A DNA stretch of 53,842 nucleotides, from contig CAIQEI010000014.1 in NCBI GenBank assembly GCA_903870815.1, forward strand, positions 1-53,842, written 5' to 3'. The position numbers were made by a program, and so were the translations under genes. Position 1 is the stretch's first letter; every line of letters begins with the position of its first letter. Below the pieces are notes generated by a model. It was given only the letters and a program-made list of their open reading frames with translations, had not been told where the DNA came from and made no database searches. The DNA is from an uncultured Verrucomicrobia subdivision 3 bacterium (GTDB lineage Bacteria; Verrucomicrobiota; Verrucomicrobiia; Limisphaerales; UBA11358). Below, one piece after another: positions 1 through 9,000 of the stretch.

Positions 1-435
1 CCCGGCACCCCGTGGGGACGGGTCTGGAAAATATAAGGGGATTCCTTGTCCGCCTTCCCTGACAAGATTGCTCGTCACGATGCCGGTTGAAGATCGCCGC
101 CGGCAGGATTCTTTGCCGACCACCTGCCTGACCACGATGCCCGCTGCCATGCGCCAGCCTCTATTACAGCCGCTTTGAATCCGCCCGCGTCGGCTTTCTA
201 TCTACCCGTCCCCTGCCCGTCTTAAATCCGCTTTTGGTGGTTCATACAGGTTCAGACAATGGCGATTGATTGCATTTTGTAAGCACTTTAGCAGGTCAAC
301 ACAAAGACAGGCAAGGTAACACGAGCGAAGTGATAAAGTGGCAGTTTATATTGTCTTTACTGGCGATTACCACGTTTTGCCCGTCAACATTGGCGGAAGT
401 TGAAACACCCCAAAAAGGGCAAATTTCAGTCATAA
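1..435. other. Left-edge region with no recognisable gene
   Basis: No frame gives a protein I recognise. One plus-strand frame is open from the window edge to a stop near 178 and could in principle be the tail of a gene starting outside the window, but its translation looks like random GC-rich sequence. A second short frame with a GTG at 330 has a signal-peptide-like hydrophobic stretch; it is discussed among the rejected items. I see no clear terminator for the minus-strand synthase that ends at 436. Confidence 0.4.
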
Positions 436-1479
436 TCATTGAACCGCCAAAGCCGCCGTTTGTTGCGCGATAAAATCAGTCAATTCCAGCAGCCCAGTCT
501 GCCCGGCCGAAGCTGGCAAAACACGTAACGATCGCCGCGCCAGTTCTAGGCAACGATCAATCTCGCCCATGGACGGCAGGAAGGTTTCATGCTTCACCAG
601 CAAGGCCTTGACCTCCCCAAAATTTCCCGGCTGCCACTTCACGATTAAATTTTCCAGCGCCGCGCGTTCCGCCACGCCTGCCCGTTCCCAGGCCAGCAGG
701 ACCGGCCAGGTCAACTTGCCCTTGGCCAAATCCGTGCCTAGCGACTTGCCCGCCTCGGCTTCCGTGCCGAAGAGATCCACGCAGTCGTCATAAATCTGAT
801 ACGCCGTACCCACCGCCGCACCGAACCCGCGCAACGCTGCGCGCTGCTCCGGTTTGGCCCCGCTCAATAATGCCGCGAGGTCGCACGACAGTGTGAACAG
901 CTCGCCGGTCTTCATTTCGATGACGCGAAAATAATCGCGCCGCGCCGCCGCGAAGTTCCGCCGCTGCTGGGTCTGCAAAATTTCGCCGGAACAGACCGTG
1001 TTCGTCGCTAGCGACACCGCGCGGCATATCTCCGTCGTCGGAAAATCCGAGGCCAGCTTCAGCGCCTGTGCAAACAGGCAGTCGCCGAAGAGCACGGCGA
1101 TTTCATTGCCCCATTTCGCTGCCACCGTCGGACCGCCGCGCCGGATTTGCGCCTCGTCCATCACGTCATCGTGGACGAGCGTGGCGAGATGGATCATCTC
1201 GATGATGACCGCCGTGGTGACGTGGGGTTCAGCCGGCTTGCCAAAGCAGCCCGCCGCCAGCGCCACCAGCGTCGGGCGCAGATGCTTGCCGCCGGTGTTC
1301 AGCGCATGTTCGGCGTAGGGAACGATCTGTGGATCAAAATCCTGTGCCTGCCGGGTCAGCCGCTGCGTCACCGCACGAAGAAACGGCTCCACCGGTTCCA
1401 CAATCTTTTTCCAGGAACGGGCGGGGTCTGAAGCGTTTTCAAGATGGGAATTTTCCACTTTGGATTCAGCAGCCAGCAT
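436..1479 (-). CDS. Polyprenyl diphosphate synthase (IspA/IspB family)
   Basis: Trans-isoprenyl diphosphate synthase that would condense isopentenyl diphosphate onto an allylic diphosphate to make a C30-C50 chain, probably for menaquinone. From the start at 1479 the protein has 347 residues, normal for octaprenyl/heptaprenyl synthases. The GKHLRP motif lies near residue 64, the first aspartate-rich motif DDVMD near 104 followed by RRGG, and the second, DDCVD, near 231. An ATG at 1611 would add 44 residues of unconvincing sequence; I prefer 1479 because a consensus-like promoter (TTGACT, 17 nt, TAAAGT) lies immediately upstream of it and inside that extension. The UbiA-type prenyltransferase at 43.7 kb could use its product, but chain length cannot be read from the sequence. 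The family call is firm; the product length is not. Confidence 0.9.
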   Translation of the reverse strand: MLAAESKVENSHLENASDPARSWKKIVEPVEPFLRAVTQRLTRQAQDFDPQIVPYAEHALNTGGKHLRPTLVALAAGCFGKPAEPHVTTAVIIEMIHLATLVHDDVMDEAQIRRGGPTVAAKWGNEIAVLFGDCLFAQALKLASDFPTTEICRAVSLATNTVCSGEILQTQQRRNFAAARRDYFRVIEMKTGELFTLSCDLAALLSGAKPEQRAALRGFGAAVGTAYQIYDDCVDLFGTEAEAGKSLGTDLAKGKLTWPVLLAWERAGVAERAALENLIVKWQPGNFGEVKALLVKHETFLPSMGEIDRCLELARRSLRVLPASAGQTGLLELTDFIAQQTAALAVQ

Positions 1480-1486
1480 CGCTTCA

Positions 1487-1515
1487 ACTTTACTTTCGGC
1501 GCGCAAGCGAGTCAA
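1487..1515 (-). promoter_or_regulatory. Candidate leaderless promoter of the polyprenyl synthase
   Basis: On the minus strand, -35 TTGACT (1515-1510), a 17 nt spacer and -10 TAAAGT (1492-1487) are followed by 7 nt and then the ATG at 1479. The expected transcription start therefore falls on or next to the A of the start codon. Confidence 0.55.
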
Positions 1516-1746
1516 ACTTGTTATCTTCAGCTTAAGTAAAACACAAGCGCCACCGACCGCGCCAAATCCCGCCCGGCCAACCGCCTCGACGCGGTTCCGC
1601 ACCGCAATCATTCGGCAGGGAACCAGAATCGACCTGTTCCCGGGTGGAAAAAAGCGGCAGCTGGCTACCGCAGTCCAAAACGCTGGCGCGAATGGTAGGG
1701 CGCTTCACTCCGTGCGCGCCGTCGTGGCCGGACTGGACATCCCAAG

Positions 1747-1887
1747 CCCCGTCAGGGGTGAAATCTATGTAGAACCAAAGCCAAAATGATTTTCCAGCTC
1801 CGTCAGGAGCGACATCTTCGTTATGCCGCTCCTGACGGAGCGGTTGATTATGAATACAATTCTACAAAGATATCGCGCCTACGGCGC
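1747..1887. repeat. Cluster of short palindromes between pnp and the synthase
   Basis: Four perfect short palindromes sit in a non-coding gap: CCCC-gtca-GGGG (1747-1758), GCTCCGTCAGGAGC (1797-1810), its reverse complement GCTCCTGACGGAGC (1828-1841), and GCGCC-tac-GGCGC (1875-1887). The two 14-mers can also pair with each other as one longer hairpin. The pattern resembles interspersed palindromic elements of the Planctomycetes-Verrucomicrobia group. The rest of the gap (1516-1746) shows nothing I recognise. Confidence 0.6.
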
Positions 1888-1894
1888 TGGAAAC

Positions 1895-1930
1895 AAAAAA
1901 TAGCGCGGACGGCTTTCGCCCTCCGCGCTT
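1895..1930 (-). terminator. Rho-independent terminator of pnp
   Basis: Read on the minus strand, AGCGCGGA pairs with TCCGCGCT, followed inward by GGC/GCC around a GAAA tetraloop, and the stem is followed by a run of six T. It lies 16 nt beyond the pnp stop codon, in the right orientation to end the rpsO-pnp transcript. Confidence 0.85.
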
Positions 1931-1945
1931 TGAATTGTTTCGGGA

Positions 1946-4084
1946 TCAAGCCGCCACCGGAGCCGCTGCGGCTTCCTTATCGCGGTCTTCCATTGCGGCT
2001 TTGCGCGAGAGGCGCACGCGGCCTTTTTCATCCACGCCCAGGCATTTTACCGTGATGTCATCGCCGACCTTCACGATGTCTTCCGTGTTCTTCACGCGGA
2101 AGTTCGCCAGTTCGCTGATGTGCACCAAGCCGTCCTTGCCCGGCAGGAACTCGACGAACGCGCCGAATTCCTTCACGGTCACAACTTTGCCGCGGTAAAT
2201 CCTGCCGATTTCGGCTTCCGCCGTCATGCCGGTGATGGAGTCCACGGCAATCTTCATACCCTCCGCCGAGACGGAGAAAATGTTGACCGTGCCATCGTCT
2301 TCGATGTCGATTTCGCAGCCGGATTCCTCGACAAGGCGCTTGATGTTCTTGCCGCCGGGTCCGATGATCGCGCCGATCTTCTCCGGGTTGACCTTGAGGG
2401 TGGTGATGCGCGGCGCGTATTTGCTGATGTCCTTGCGCGGCTCGGCAATGGTTTTGGCCATTTCGGCGAGAATCGCGAGGCGGGCAATGCGCGCTTTTTC
2501 CACTGCGATGTCCATGATGGCATGCGGCAGGCCCTTCAACTTCAAGTCAAGTTGGAAGCCGGTGATGCCCTTTTCCGTGCCGGCGATTTTGCAGTCCATG
2601 TCGCAATACGCGTCTTCCCAGCCGATGATGTCGGTGAGGAGCTGGTATTTGGAAATGCTGGCGCCGCTATATTCGGTGCAAATGCCCACGCTGATTCCAG
2701 CCACCGGACGGATCATCGGTACGCCGGCGTCAAGCAGCGCCAGGGTGCCGCCGCAGACCGACGCCATAGAGGTGGAACCGTTGGATTCCATGATCTCGCT
2801 GGTGACACGGATGGTGTAGGGATAATTCTCCGAGGGAATCATGGATTCAATCGAGCGTTCGGCGAGCGCGCCGTGGCCGATTTCGCGGCGACCGGGACCG
2901 CTGATGCGGCCGGTTTCGCCGACGGAGAAATTCGGGAAGTTGTAATGCAGGATGAATTTCTTCTCGGTGCCGCCGCCGGTGTAGGAATCAAATTCCTGCG
3001 TGTCGTCGCCGGTGCCAAGCGTGACGAGCGAAACCGCCTGGGTTTCGCCGCGCGCGAACAGCGCCGAACCGTGGGCGCGGGGCAGAATGCTCACTTCGCT
3101 GGAGATTGGACGAACCTGTTCAAAATTACGGCCGTCGAGACGCTTGCCGCTTTCGAGGATCAATTTGCGAACGGCTTCCTTCTGGATGTAATAAAAGGCG
3201 TCGTTGATGACGAACGGCGTGACTTTCTCCGCACCGTATTTGGCGACGAGCTTTTCGCCGACTTCATTCTTGATGGCGTTGCATGCGGCTTCGCGATTGA
3301 GTTTGCCGGGCAGGAGCAGCGCGGGCACAAAACGATCGCCGGCTAGCTGTTTTGCATCGGCGAGGATTTCGTCGGGAACAATCTTTAGGGTGATTTCGCG
3401 CTTCTTCTTGCCGACTTTTGCAACCAGTTCCTTCTGGGCGGCAATGAGCGGCTGAATGGCTTCCTGCGCGTATTTCAACGCAGCGCTGAAGTCGGCCTCG
3501 GAAATTTCCTTGGCCGCGCCTTCGTACATGACGATGTCTTTTTCGTTGCCGACATAAACGAGGTCGAGATCGCTCTCGGCCTGTTCGGCATGGGTCGGAT
3601 TGGCGACAAATTTGCCGCCGACCCGGCCGACGCGCACGGCGCCGAGCGGCCCAGCCCACGGAATGTCGCTGACCATCAGCGCCGCGCTAGCGCCGACGAT
3701 GCTCAAAATATCGGAATCGTTCTCGCCATCCGCGCTTAGAAGCACGGTCTGGACCTGGACTTCGTTATACCAGCCCTTCGGAAAGAGCGGGCGGATCGGG
3801 CGGTCGGTGAGGCGGCAGGTGAGGATTTCCTTTTCCGTCGGCCGGCCTTCGCGTTTGAAGTAGCCGCCGGGGAATTTTCCGGCCGCGGCCGCCTTTTCAC
3901 GGTAGTCCACGGTAAGCGGAAAAAAATCCTGACCTTCCTTGGCCTTGGTCGCGGCCACGGCGGCCACGATGACGATGGTTTCACCCATCTGGACGGTCAC
4001 GGCGCCGTCAGCCTGCTTGGCCAATCTGCCGGATTCGATGATGATCTGTTTGTCGCCAACGGCGGCGGTAATTTTTTCTGACAT
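1946..4084 (-). CDS. pnp: Polyribonucleotide nucleotidyltransferase (PNPase)
   Basis: Phosphorolytic 3'-5' exoribonuclease and RNA-degradosome component, 712 residues, the usual length. Two RNase PH-like halves are present: the first starts the protein (EITAAV-type strand, then the [11 protein letters not shown] and [10 protein letters not shown] motifs) and the second, catalytic half carries FARGETQA and the conserved block around [15 protein letters not shown]. The C-terminus has a KH domain with the GPGG loop (about residue 570) and an S1 domain (about 625-695) ending in an Ala-rich tail. It lies downstream of rpsO on the same strand, the classic bacterial arrangement, with a 203 nt gap in which I see no gene. 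A strong terminator follows the stop. No clear Shine-Dalgarno precedes the ATG. Confidence 0.97.
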   Translation of the reverse strand: MSEKITAAVGDKQIIIESGRLAKQADGAVTVQMGETIVIVAAVAATKAKEGQDFFPLTVDYREKAAAAGKFPGGYFKREGRPTEKEILTCRLTDRPIRPLFPKGWYNEVQVQTVLLSADGENDSDILSIVGASAALMVSDIPWAGPLGAVRVGRVGGKFVANPTHAEQAESDLDLVYVGNEKDIVMYEGAAKEISEADFSAALKYAQEAIQPLIAAQKELVAKVGKKKREITLKIVPDEILADAKQLAGDRFVPALLLPGKLNREAACNAIKNEVGEKLVAKYGAEKVTPFVINDAFYYIQKEAVRKLILESGKRLDGRNFEQVRPISSEVSILPRAHGSALFARGETQAVSLVTLGTGDDTQEFDSYTGGGTEKKFILHYNFPNFSVGETGRISGPGRREIGHGALAERSIESMIPSENYPYTIRVTSEIMESNGSTSMASVCGGTLALLDAGVPMIRPVAGISVGICTEYSGASISKYQLLTDIIGWEDAYCDMDCKIAGTEKGITGFQLDLKLKGLPHAIMDIAVEKARIARLAILAEMAKTIAEPRKDISKYAPRITTLKVNPEKIGAIIGPGGKNIKRLVEESGCEIDIEDDGTVNIFSVSAEGMKIAVDSITGMTAEAEIGRIYRGKVVTVKEFGAFVEFLPGKDGLVHISELANFRVKNTEDIVKVGDDITVKCLGVDEKGRVRLSRKAAMEDRDKEAAAAPVAA

Positions 4085-4287
4085 AACTTACTTTCTGGCC
4101 GCCGCCCCCAGAGGAACTTCAGTGAACCCCGAACGCATTCGGAGCTGAATGAAATTTCCCGAAAGCGGCGATTTTTCTACGCGAGGTGTTTGGTGGTGGA
4201 ATCGGGGCGTTCGCGTGGACAACCAGATTCCAGGAACGGAAGGCGGGCTTGAAGTGAAAAAAAAAGCCGCACCGACCGCAAATTAAA

Positions 4288-4545
4288 TCACTTGCGCAGC
4301 TTGAGTTTCTTGGTGACCGCCTGATAGCGGCTCACGTCCGTATTCTGCAGGTAGTCCAGCAGGCGCCGGCGCTGGCCGACCATCAGCAGCAGGCCGCGGC
4401 GGGAACTGTGATCCTTCTTGGCCGTCTGCAAATGCTCGGTCAAATGGTTGATCCGCTGCGTGAGCAGCGCGATTTGCACGTCGGCGGAACCGGTGTCCTT
4501 GGCGTGCGTCTTGAATGTTTCAATCGTTTTTGTCTTCGCTTCCAT
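4288..4545 (-). CDS. rpsO: 30S ribosomal protein S15
   Basis: Small-subunit protein that binds 16S rRNA early in assembly; 85 residues, slightly shorter than the usual 88-89. Recognisable S15 signatures are [24 protein letters not shown], and [21 protein letters not shown], ending in LRK. It sits 51 nt downstream of tilS and 203 nt upstream of pnp, all on the minus strand. I see no Shine-Dalgarno in front of the ATG. In many bacteria S15 represses its own mRNA through a 5' fold; I could not identify such a structure here. Confidence 0.96.
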   Translation of the reverse strand: MEAKTKTIETFKTHAKDTGSADVQIALLTQRINHLTEHLQTAKKDHSSRRGLLLMVGQRRRLLDYLQNTDVSRYQAVTKKLKLRK

Positions 4546-4596
4546 ATATAAATGAGTGGGAGAGCATATTTGTCCATGCTCCGGCTGTAAAGCGAA

Positions 4597-5976
4597 TTAA
4601 GCGGGCAATTTCGACCAGTTCCAGGCAAGCATCCGTGTTGTGGCCGGGGTCAGCTTGAAATTTTCGCCGATCCGCAGACCCTCCACCCAGAAAATCTCGC
4701 CGGACGCGGTGGCCGCCAAAACCAGATCGCGCCGGCGCGGGGCAGGAATTTTGGCGTTCACAAACAAATCCTGCAGCTTCACCGGCGAGGCCAAACCAAT
4801 CGGCTGAAATCGGTCCCCGGCCCGCCAATGGCGCAAAATCATTTTTTTGCCGATTTTATCCGCATCAAAAAACTCGGCGCCAGCCCGCTTTCCCGGTCGC
4901 CGGAAAATTTTCCGCACCTCGCTTTGCCACTGAAATTTCCGTCCGCCAAACTCCGCGTCCCCTGTCCGGCCGGCCAATGTCCGTTCGTCCGCATTGAATT
5001 TATTTTTCCAATGCGGTTGCCGCTGGAGCCTCCCGGCCAAGTCGCGCGCGAGCGCCAGATCAGCACTAACGCTCACAAATTTGCCCGGGACTGACCGAAG
5101 TTGCTCCACCAATTCAAAATCCAGACCGACGCCGGCGGCGGTCAGTTGCTGCAACAGAACTCTTCGCTGAACCGCGACGGGCAGCTGGTCAAAATCAGAT
5201 TGGCGCCGCGCCCGCCACGCCCGCGCCGCGTCACCGGCAAACTCCGACTCCGCGCCGGTGATTTCCATCAACCGCAAAACCGTCTTCATCAGACCGGGCT
5301 GATAGTTTTTTTGCAGCTGGGGCAGCAGTTCGTTGCGAATCCGGTTGCGGAGAAAATCATTCGAAGCATTCGTCGCATCCTCGCGGTACCCAAGCTGGTT
5401 TGCCCGCACGAACGCCAGGATTTCCGCCTTGGACATACCGAGGAGCGGGCGCACGAGGAAGATCTTCTTGTCGGCGGGCGAACGGGACCGCCATTTCATT
5501 CCCGCGAGGCCTTCGCCGCCCGCGCCGCGCAGCAACCGCAAAAAGAACAGTTCCACCTGGTCATCGGCGTGGTGCGCCAGCGCAACGACCGGTATTTTGT
5601 TTTCCCGCGCCACGCGGGCAAGAAAATCATGGCGTAGCTTCCGCGCGGCCATTTCAACGGAGATCCCGGACCGCGCCGCCATGGCTTTGACATCCGCACG
5701 GCCGTGAAAGCACTTCAGCCGCAGTTTTTCCGCAGTCCGCCCCGCAAGCTTTTCATCGGCCGCGCTGTCCCGGCCGCGCAGCTGGTGGTTGAAATGGGCG
5801 ACGAAGAGTTTCCAGCGGTTTTTATTCGCCAGCCCCTGAAGCGCGCGCAGTAATGCCATCGAATCCGCACCACCGGAAACGGCGACGAGGATTTTTTGCC
5901 CACGCGCCAGCAGCCGGCGGTTCTCGATTTCGCTTTCGACGCGCTGAAGGAATTCGTCCACGCAGCCAGCTTGCAT
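4597..5976 (-). CDS. tilS: tRNA(Ile)-lysidine synthase TilS
   Basis: ATP-dependent enzyme that modifies C34 of the minor tRNA-Ile (CAU anticodon) to lysidine, switching it from Met to Ile identity. The 459 residues include the PP-loop SGGADS at 34-39, LAHHADDQVE near 135-145 and the FLRNRIRNELLP motif near 210, all typical of TilS. The C-terminal TilS domain is present, with WRAGDRFQPIG, KLQDLFVNAKIP and FWVEGLRI. It is only 30 nt downstream of the large protease gene and upstream of rpsO, so co-transcription is plausible. The start is supported by the usual short lead before the KILVAVSGG strand. Confidence 0.93.
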   Translation of the reverse strand: MQAGCVDEFLQRVESEIENRRLLARGQKILVAVSGGADSMALLRALQGLANKNRWKLFVAHFNHQLRGRDSAADEKLAGRTAEKLRLKCFHGRADVKAMAARSGISVEMAARKLRHDFLARVARENKIPVVALAHHADDQVELFFLRLLRGAGGEGLAGMKWRSRSPADKKIFLVRPLLGMSKAEILAFVRANQLGYREDATNASNDFLRNRIRNELLPQLQKNYQPGLMKTVLRLMEITGAESEFAGDAARAWRARRQSDFDQLPVAVQRRVLLQQLTAAGVGLDFELVEQLRSVPGKFVSVSADLALARDLAGRLQRQPHWKNKFNADERTLAGRTGDAEFGGRKFQWQSEVRKIFRRPGKRAGAEFFDADKIGKKMILRHWRAGDRFQPIGLASPVKLQDLFVNAKIPAPRRRDLVLAATASGEIFWVEGLRIGENFKLTPATTRMLAWNWSKLPA

Positions 5977-6006
5977 TTTTTCGGCATTCCGGGCAAGCCC
6001 GCCGGA

Positions 6007-9000
6007 TCAGGGCGACAGCTCCAACCGGTAGAATTGCTGGGGGAAGTTGGTCGCGGACGTGTCCGTAAACTGCCAGAGGCCGTTCTGGCCAAGCGTGTTC
6101 GTGGCGAGGGGCAGCCAGCTTCCCGGCGTGAACAGGTTCGTGGTCCCTTCCAAAATGTAAGGATAGCCGGGTAGTCCGGCCAATTGGAGGGTAAAGCTGC
6201 CATCGGGATTGGCGGCGGCGGCGTTGATAACCGGCAACGGAACATTCACCGTCAGGCTCACCACGGTGCTGGTGCTGGAACCGCCGGCCGCGGTGACGAT
6301 GACATAATAATTTTCCGCCCCCGCCGCCGGGGCAACGGCGGACAAGGTGAGTGTGCTTTTGATCTGGGCGGGCAGCGCGGCGTTGTTGGAATACCACTGG
6401 AACGACACCGGCGTGCAGGCCGTCACGGCCACGCTGAAATCCGCCGTCGTGCCCAGGAGATTCGTCTGGCTTTGCGGTTGGCTCACGATCAACGGTGGGG
6501 TCTGGTCCTGAACGACAACGGTATTGGTTGAATAGGCGGAATTGCCAAACGCGTCGGCCACGGTCAGGACAACCACGTTGGTGCCGATGGGCAGGACAGA
6601 GTTGTTAGTGGGATTCTGCGAAAGGGTCAGCGGCCCGGACAAATCCGTGGCTTGAATAAAGTTGGTTCCCGTCACATCCGGCATCGGCAGGCTGCAGTTG
6701 GCATCCGCCGCAGCCACCAGATTCGTGTAGCTCCATGAAATGGTCGGCGGCGTGGTATCACGTACGATGACAGTGCGCGTGGCGAAATTCGTATTGCCGT
6801 TGGCGTCGTCAACCCGGTAAACGAGCATATTGGTGCCGACGGCGCCTAGGTTTAACGAACCGCTGACCACGATGGGAACCGCGCCGGCGCAAACATCGCT
6901 GGCCGTCGCGCCGGGGTCGGTGAAGGCGCCGCCCAGCTCGACGTAAATCGGATTGCCGCCGTTGAGGGTGAGGACCGGCGGCTGCGTGTCCAGGACGGTC
7001 ACGATAGCGTTATTGGTCGCGCTGCCGTAAGGATTGGTGACAATGACCGTGATGGCGTGATTCGGCAGATGCAGATTCGTCAGCGTCAAGCTGGTGTTGG
7101 TGGCACCGGGAACCGGCGCGTTGTCCAGACTCCATTGGATGCCCAGCGGGGCTGCCCCGGTGGCGGTGATGTTGAATACGTTCGTATTCTTGCCACACTC
7201 GGCCAGCCGGTTGGTAACAGTGGAGGCGGTAATGGCTGGCAGCGACAACACCGTCAACGCCGCGATGCTGCTCGTGACCGACCCGTAGGCATTGGTCACC
7301 AGCAGCGTGTAATTGCCAGCGCTGCCGGCACTGACCGATGTCAGCGTGAGCACATTGGAGGTCGCACCGAAAATGCCGATGCCGTTGGCAATGTTCGTCC
7401 CGTTTTTGCGCCACTGATAAATAAGCGGCCCAGCCCCCTTGGCGGTAGCGCTGAAAACCGCGTTGTTGCCGGTAAGGACAGAAAGGTTGGTCGGCGCATT
7501 CGAAATTAACGGCACTGAAATCGGGATCACGCTGATGTCGTCGAGGCCAAAATAATCCGGGTCGTTGCGAAAACCAAACTGTAGCGCCGTGCTGGCGCTG
7601 GTAGCGGTGACCCGAACACTGTAGTTGTTCCAAGCCAGAACTCCCGGATTAAGGAGGTTGGTGACGGTGGTCCCATTCCAGCTCGCTTGGAACTGTTCCG
7701 TCGTGCCATTCACTGGATTGGCCAGCCAGAATGAAAGCAGATACATCTGCCCAGCCAAGGTTGGCAGATTCTGGGTAATGTAACCCAGGGAACCCGATGG
7801 CCCCAATCGGGCGGCAAAGGTGCCTGAGTGGACATAGGTCGCATTACCGCTGCTGACACTGGTATAGGCGGTGTTGCCAGATTCCGTCCAACTGCTGAAA
7901 CTGCCCGTCTCAAATCCGCCATTCTGCACGAGCGACTGGCCGGGAAGCAGGCGGAAAGGAACCGTCAAAGTGGCGTGCGAGGCCGGATTGGATACCACTA
8001 GGCTGGTGGCATAAGTCCCCCCGGTCAGACCGGCTGTGCTGGGGTCGAGAGAGGCCGTGACGCTGGCTGCGCCATTACCGAGCACCGTGCCGCTCGTGGC
8101 GGAAACATCCAGCCAGGCCGAAGTATTGATCAAGCTCCACGGAACGGCGACCTGGCCCAGATTCGTGAACGTGATGATTTGCGATGCGGGATAGAACGGC
8201 CCCCCCACCGCCCCGTACGCAATAAATCCATTGGTCGTCAGCAATACCAGCGGGTCGGTGGCTTGCAACGTGAAGTTCCGCACGTGGCCGATGTTGGCGG
8301 TGACATTCGAAAACCAGAGGCTCGCCGAATACATCCCCGCCACGAGATTGCCGGCGGAAGCATTTAAATTGACCGTTGCGACCGTGCCAGCCCCGGCGGC
8401 CAGCGTGCCGCCGGCGGACGAAACATTCAACCACAAGGAAGTGTTGATGACTGACCAAGTTAGCGGCGAGACACCGGTGTTGGTTAGAAAAAAAGTTTTC
8501 GAACTGACGTTGAACGGCCCGCCGGCCTTCCCGCTGGCATTGAAACCAAAGTTGGCCGTCACCAGGAAGGGATCGGGGCTGACCAGGGCGTTGATCAAGT
8601 TGGTACCATTCGGCGTGCCCAAGCCGGTACATAAATCATAGCCGGCCCCGCCATAAAAAGCATTCGGGCTGGATGGCCACGTGTTGTCTCCGGTGGTGGT
8701 GTCATGAAAAACGGAGGTATAAATGGATTGGTTCGCCAGCTCGTAAATCGCCGGATTAACAAAACCAATGGGCGGTTTGCCGTTGGCTGCCGCCTGCTGG
8801 TTCACGAGCGCCATAAAACCCGCCCACAGCGGCGCAGCGCAGCTCGTGCCGCCATGACCGCCGGATCCCACCCCGCTGCCGCCGGAAACCACATAAACAT
8901 TGTCGGCCGTGAGCGCCACGTCCGGGGAATTGCGCATCGTGGTGGAACCCTGATTGGCCGCCATGCTGAGGCCCAGTTGCCACGACGGAATCGCAAAGTT

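Noticed and set aside
330-473. Short ORF with GTG start and a signal-peptide-like stretch (WQFILSLLAITTFCPSTLAE)
   Set aside because: It is only 47 residues, overlaps the 3' end of the polyprenyl synthase gene, has no RBS and no similarity I recognise. It could be a relic of a secreted protein but cannot be supported.
2120-3346. Long antisense open frame of 408 residues opposite pnp
   Set aside because: The translation is a GC-driven shadow of pnp with no domain; pnp itself is unmistakable.
4255-4290. Run of eight A/T just downstream of rpsO as a possible terminator
   Set aside because: No complementary stem precedes the T-run on the minus strand; rpsO-pnp co-transcription is more likely.
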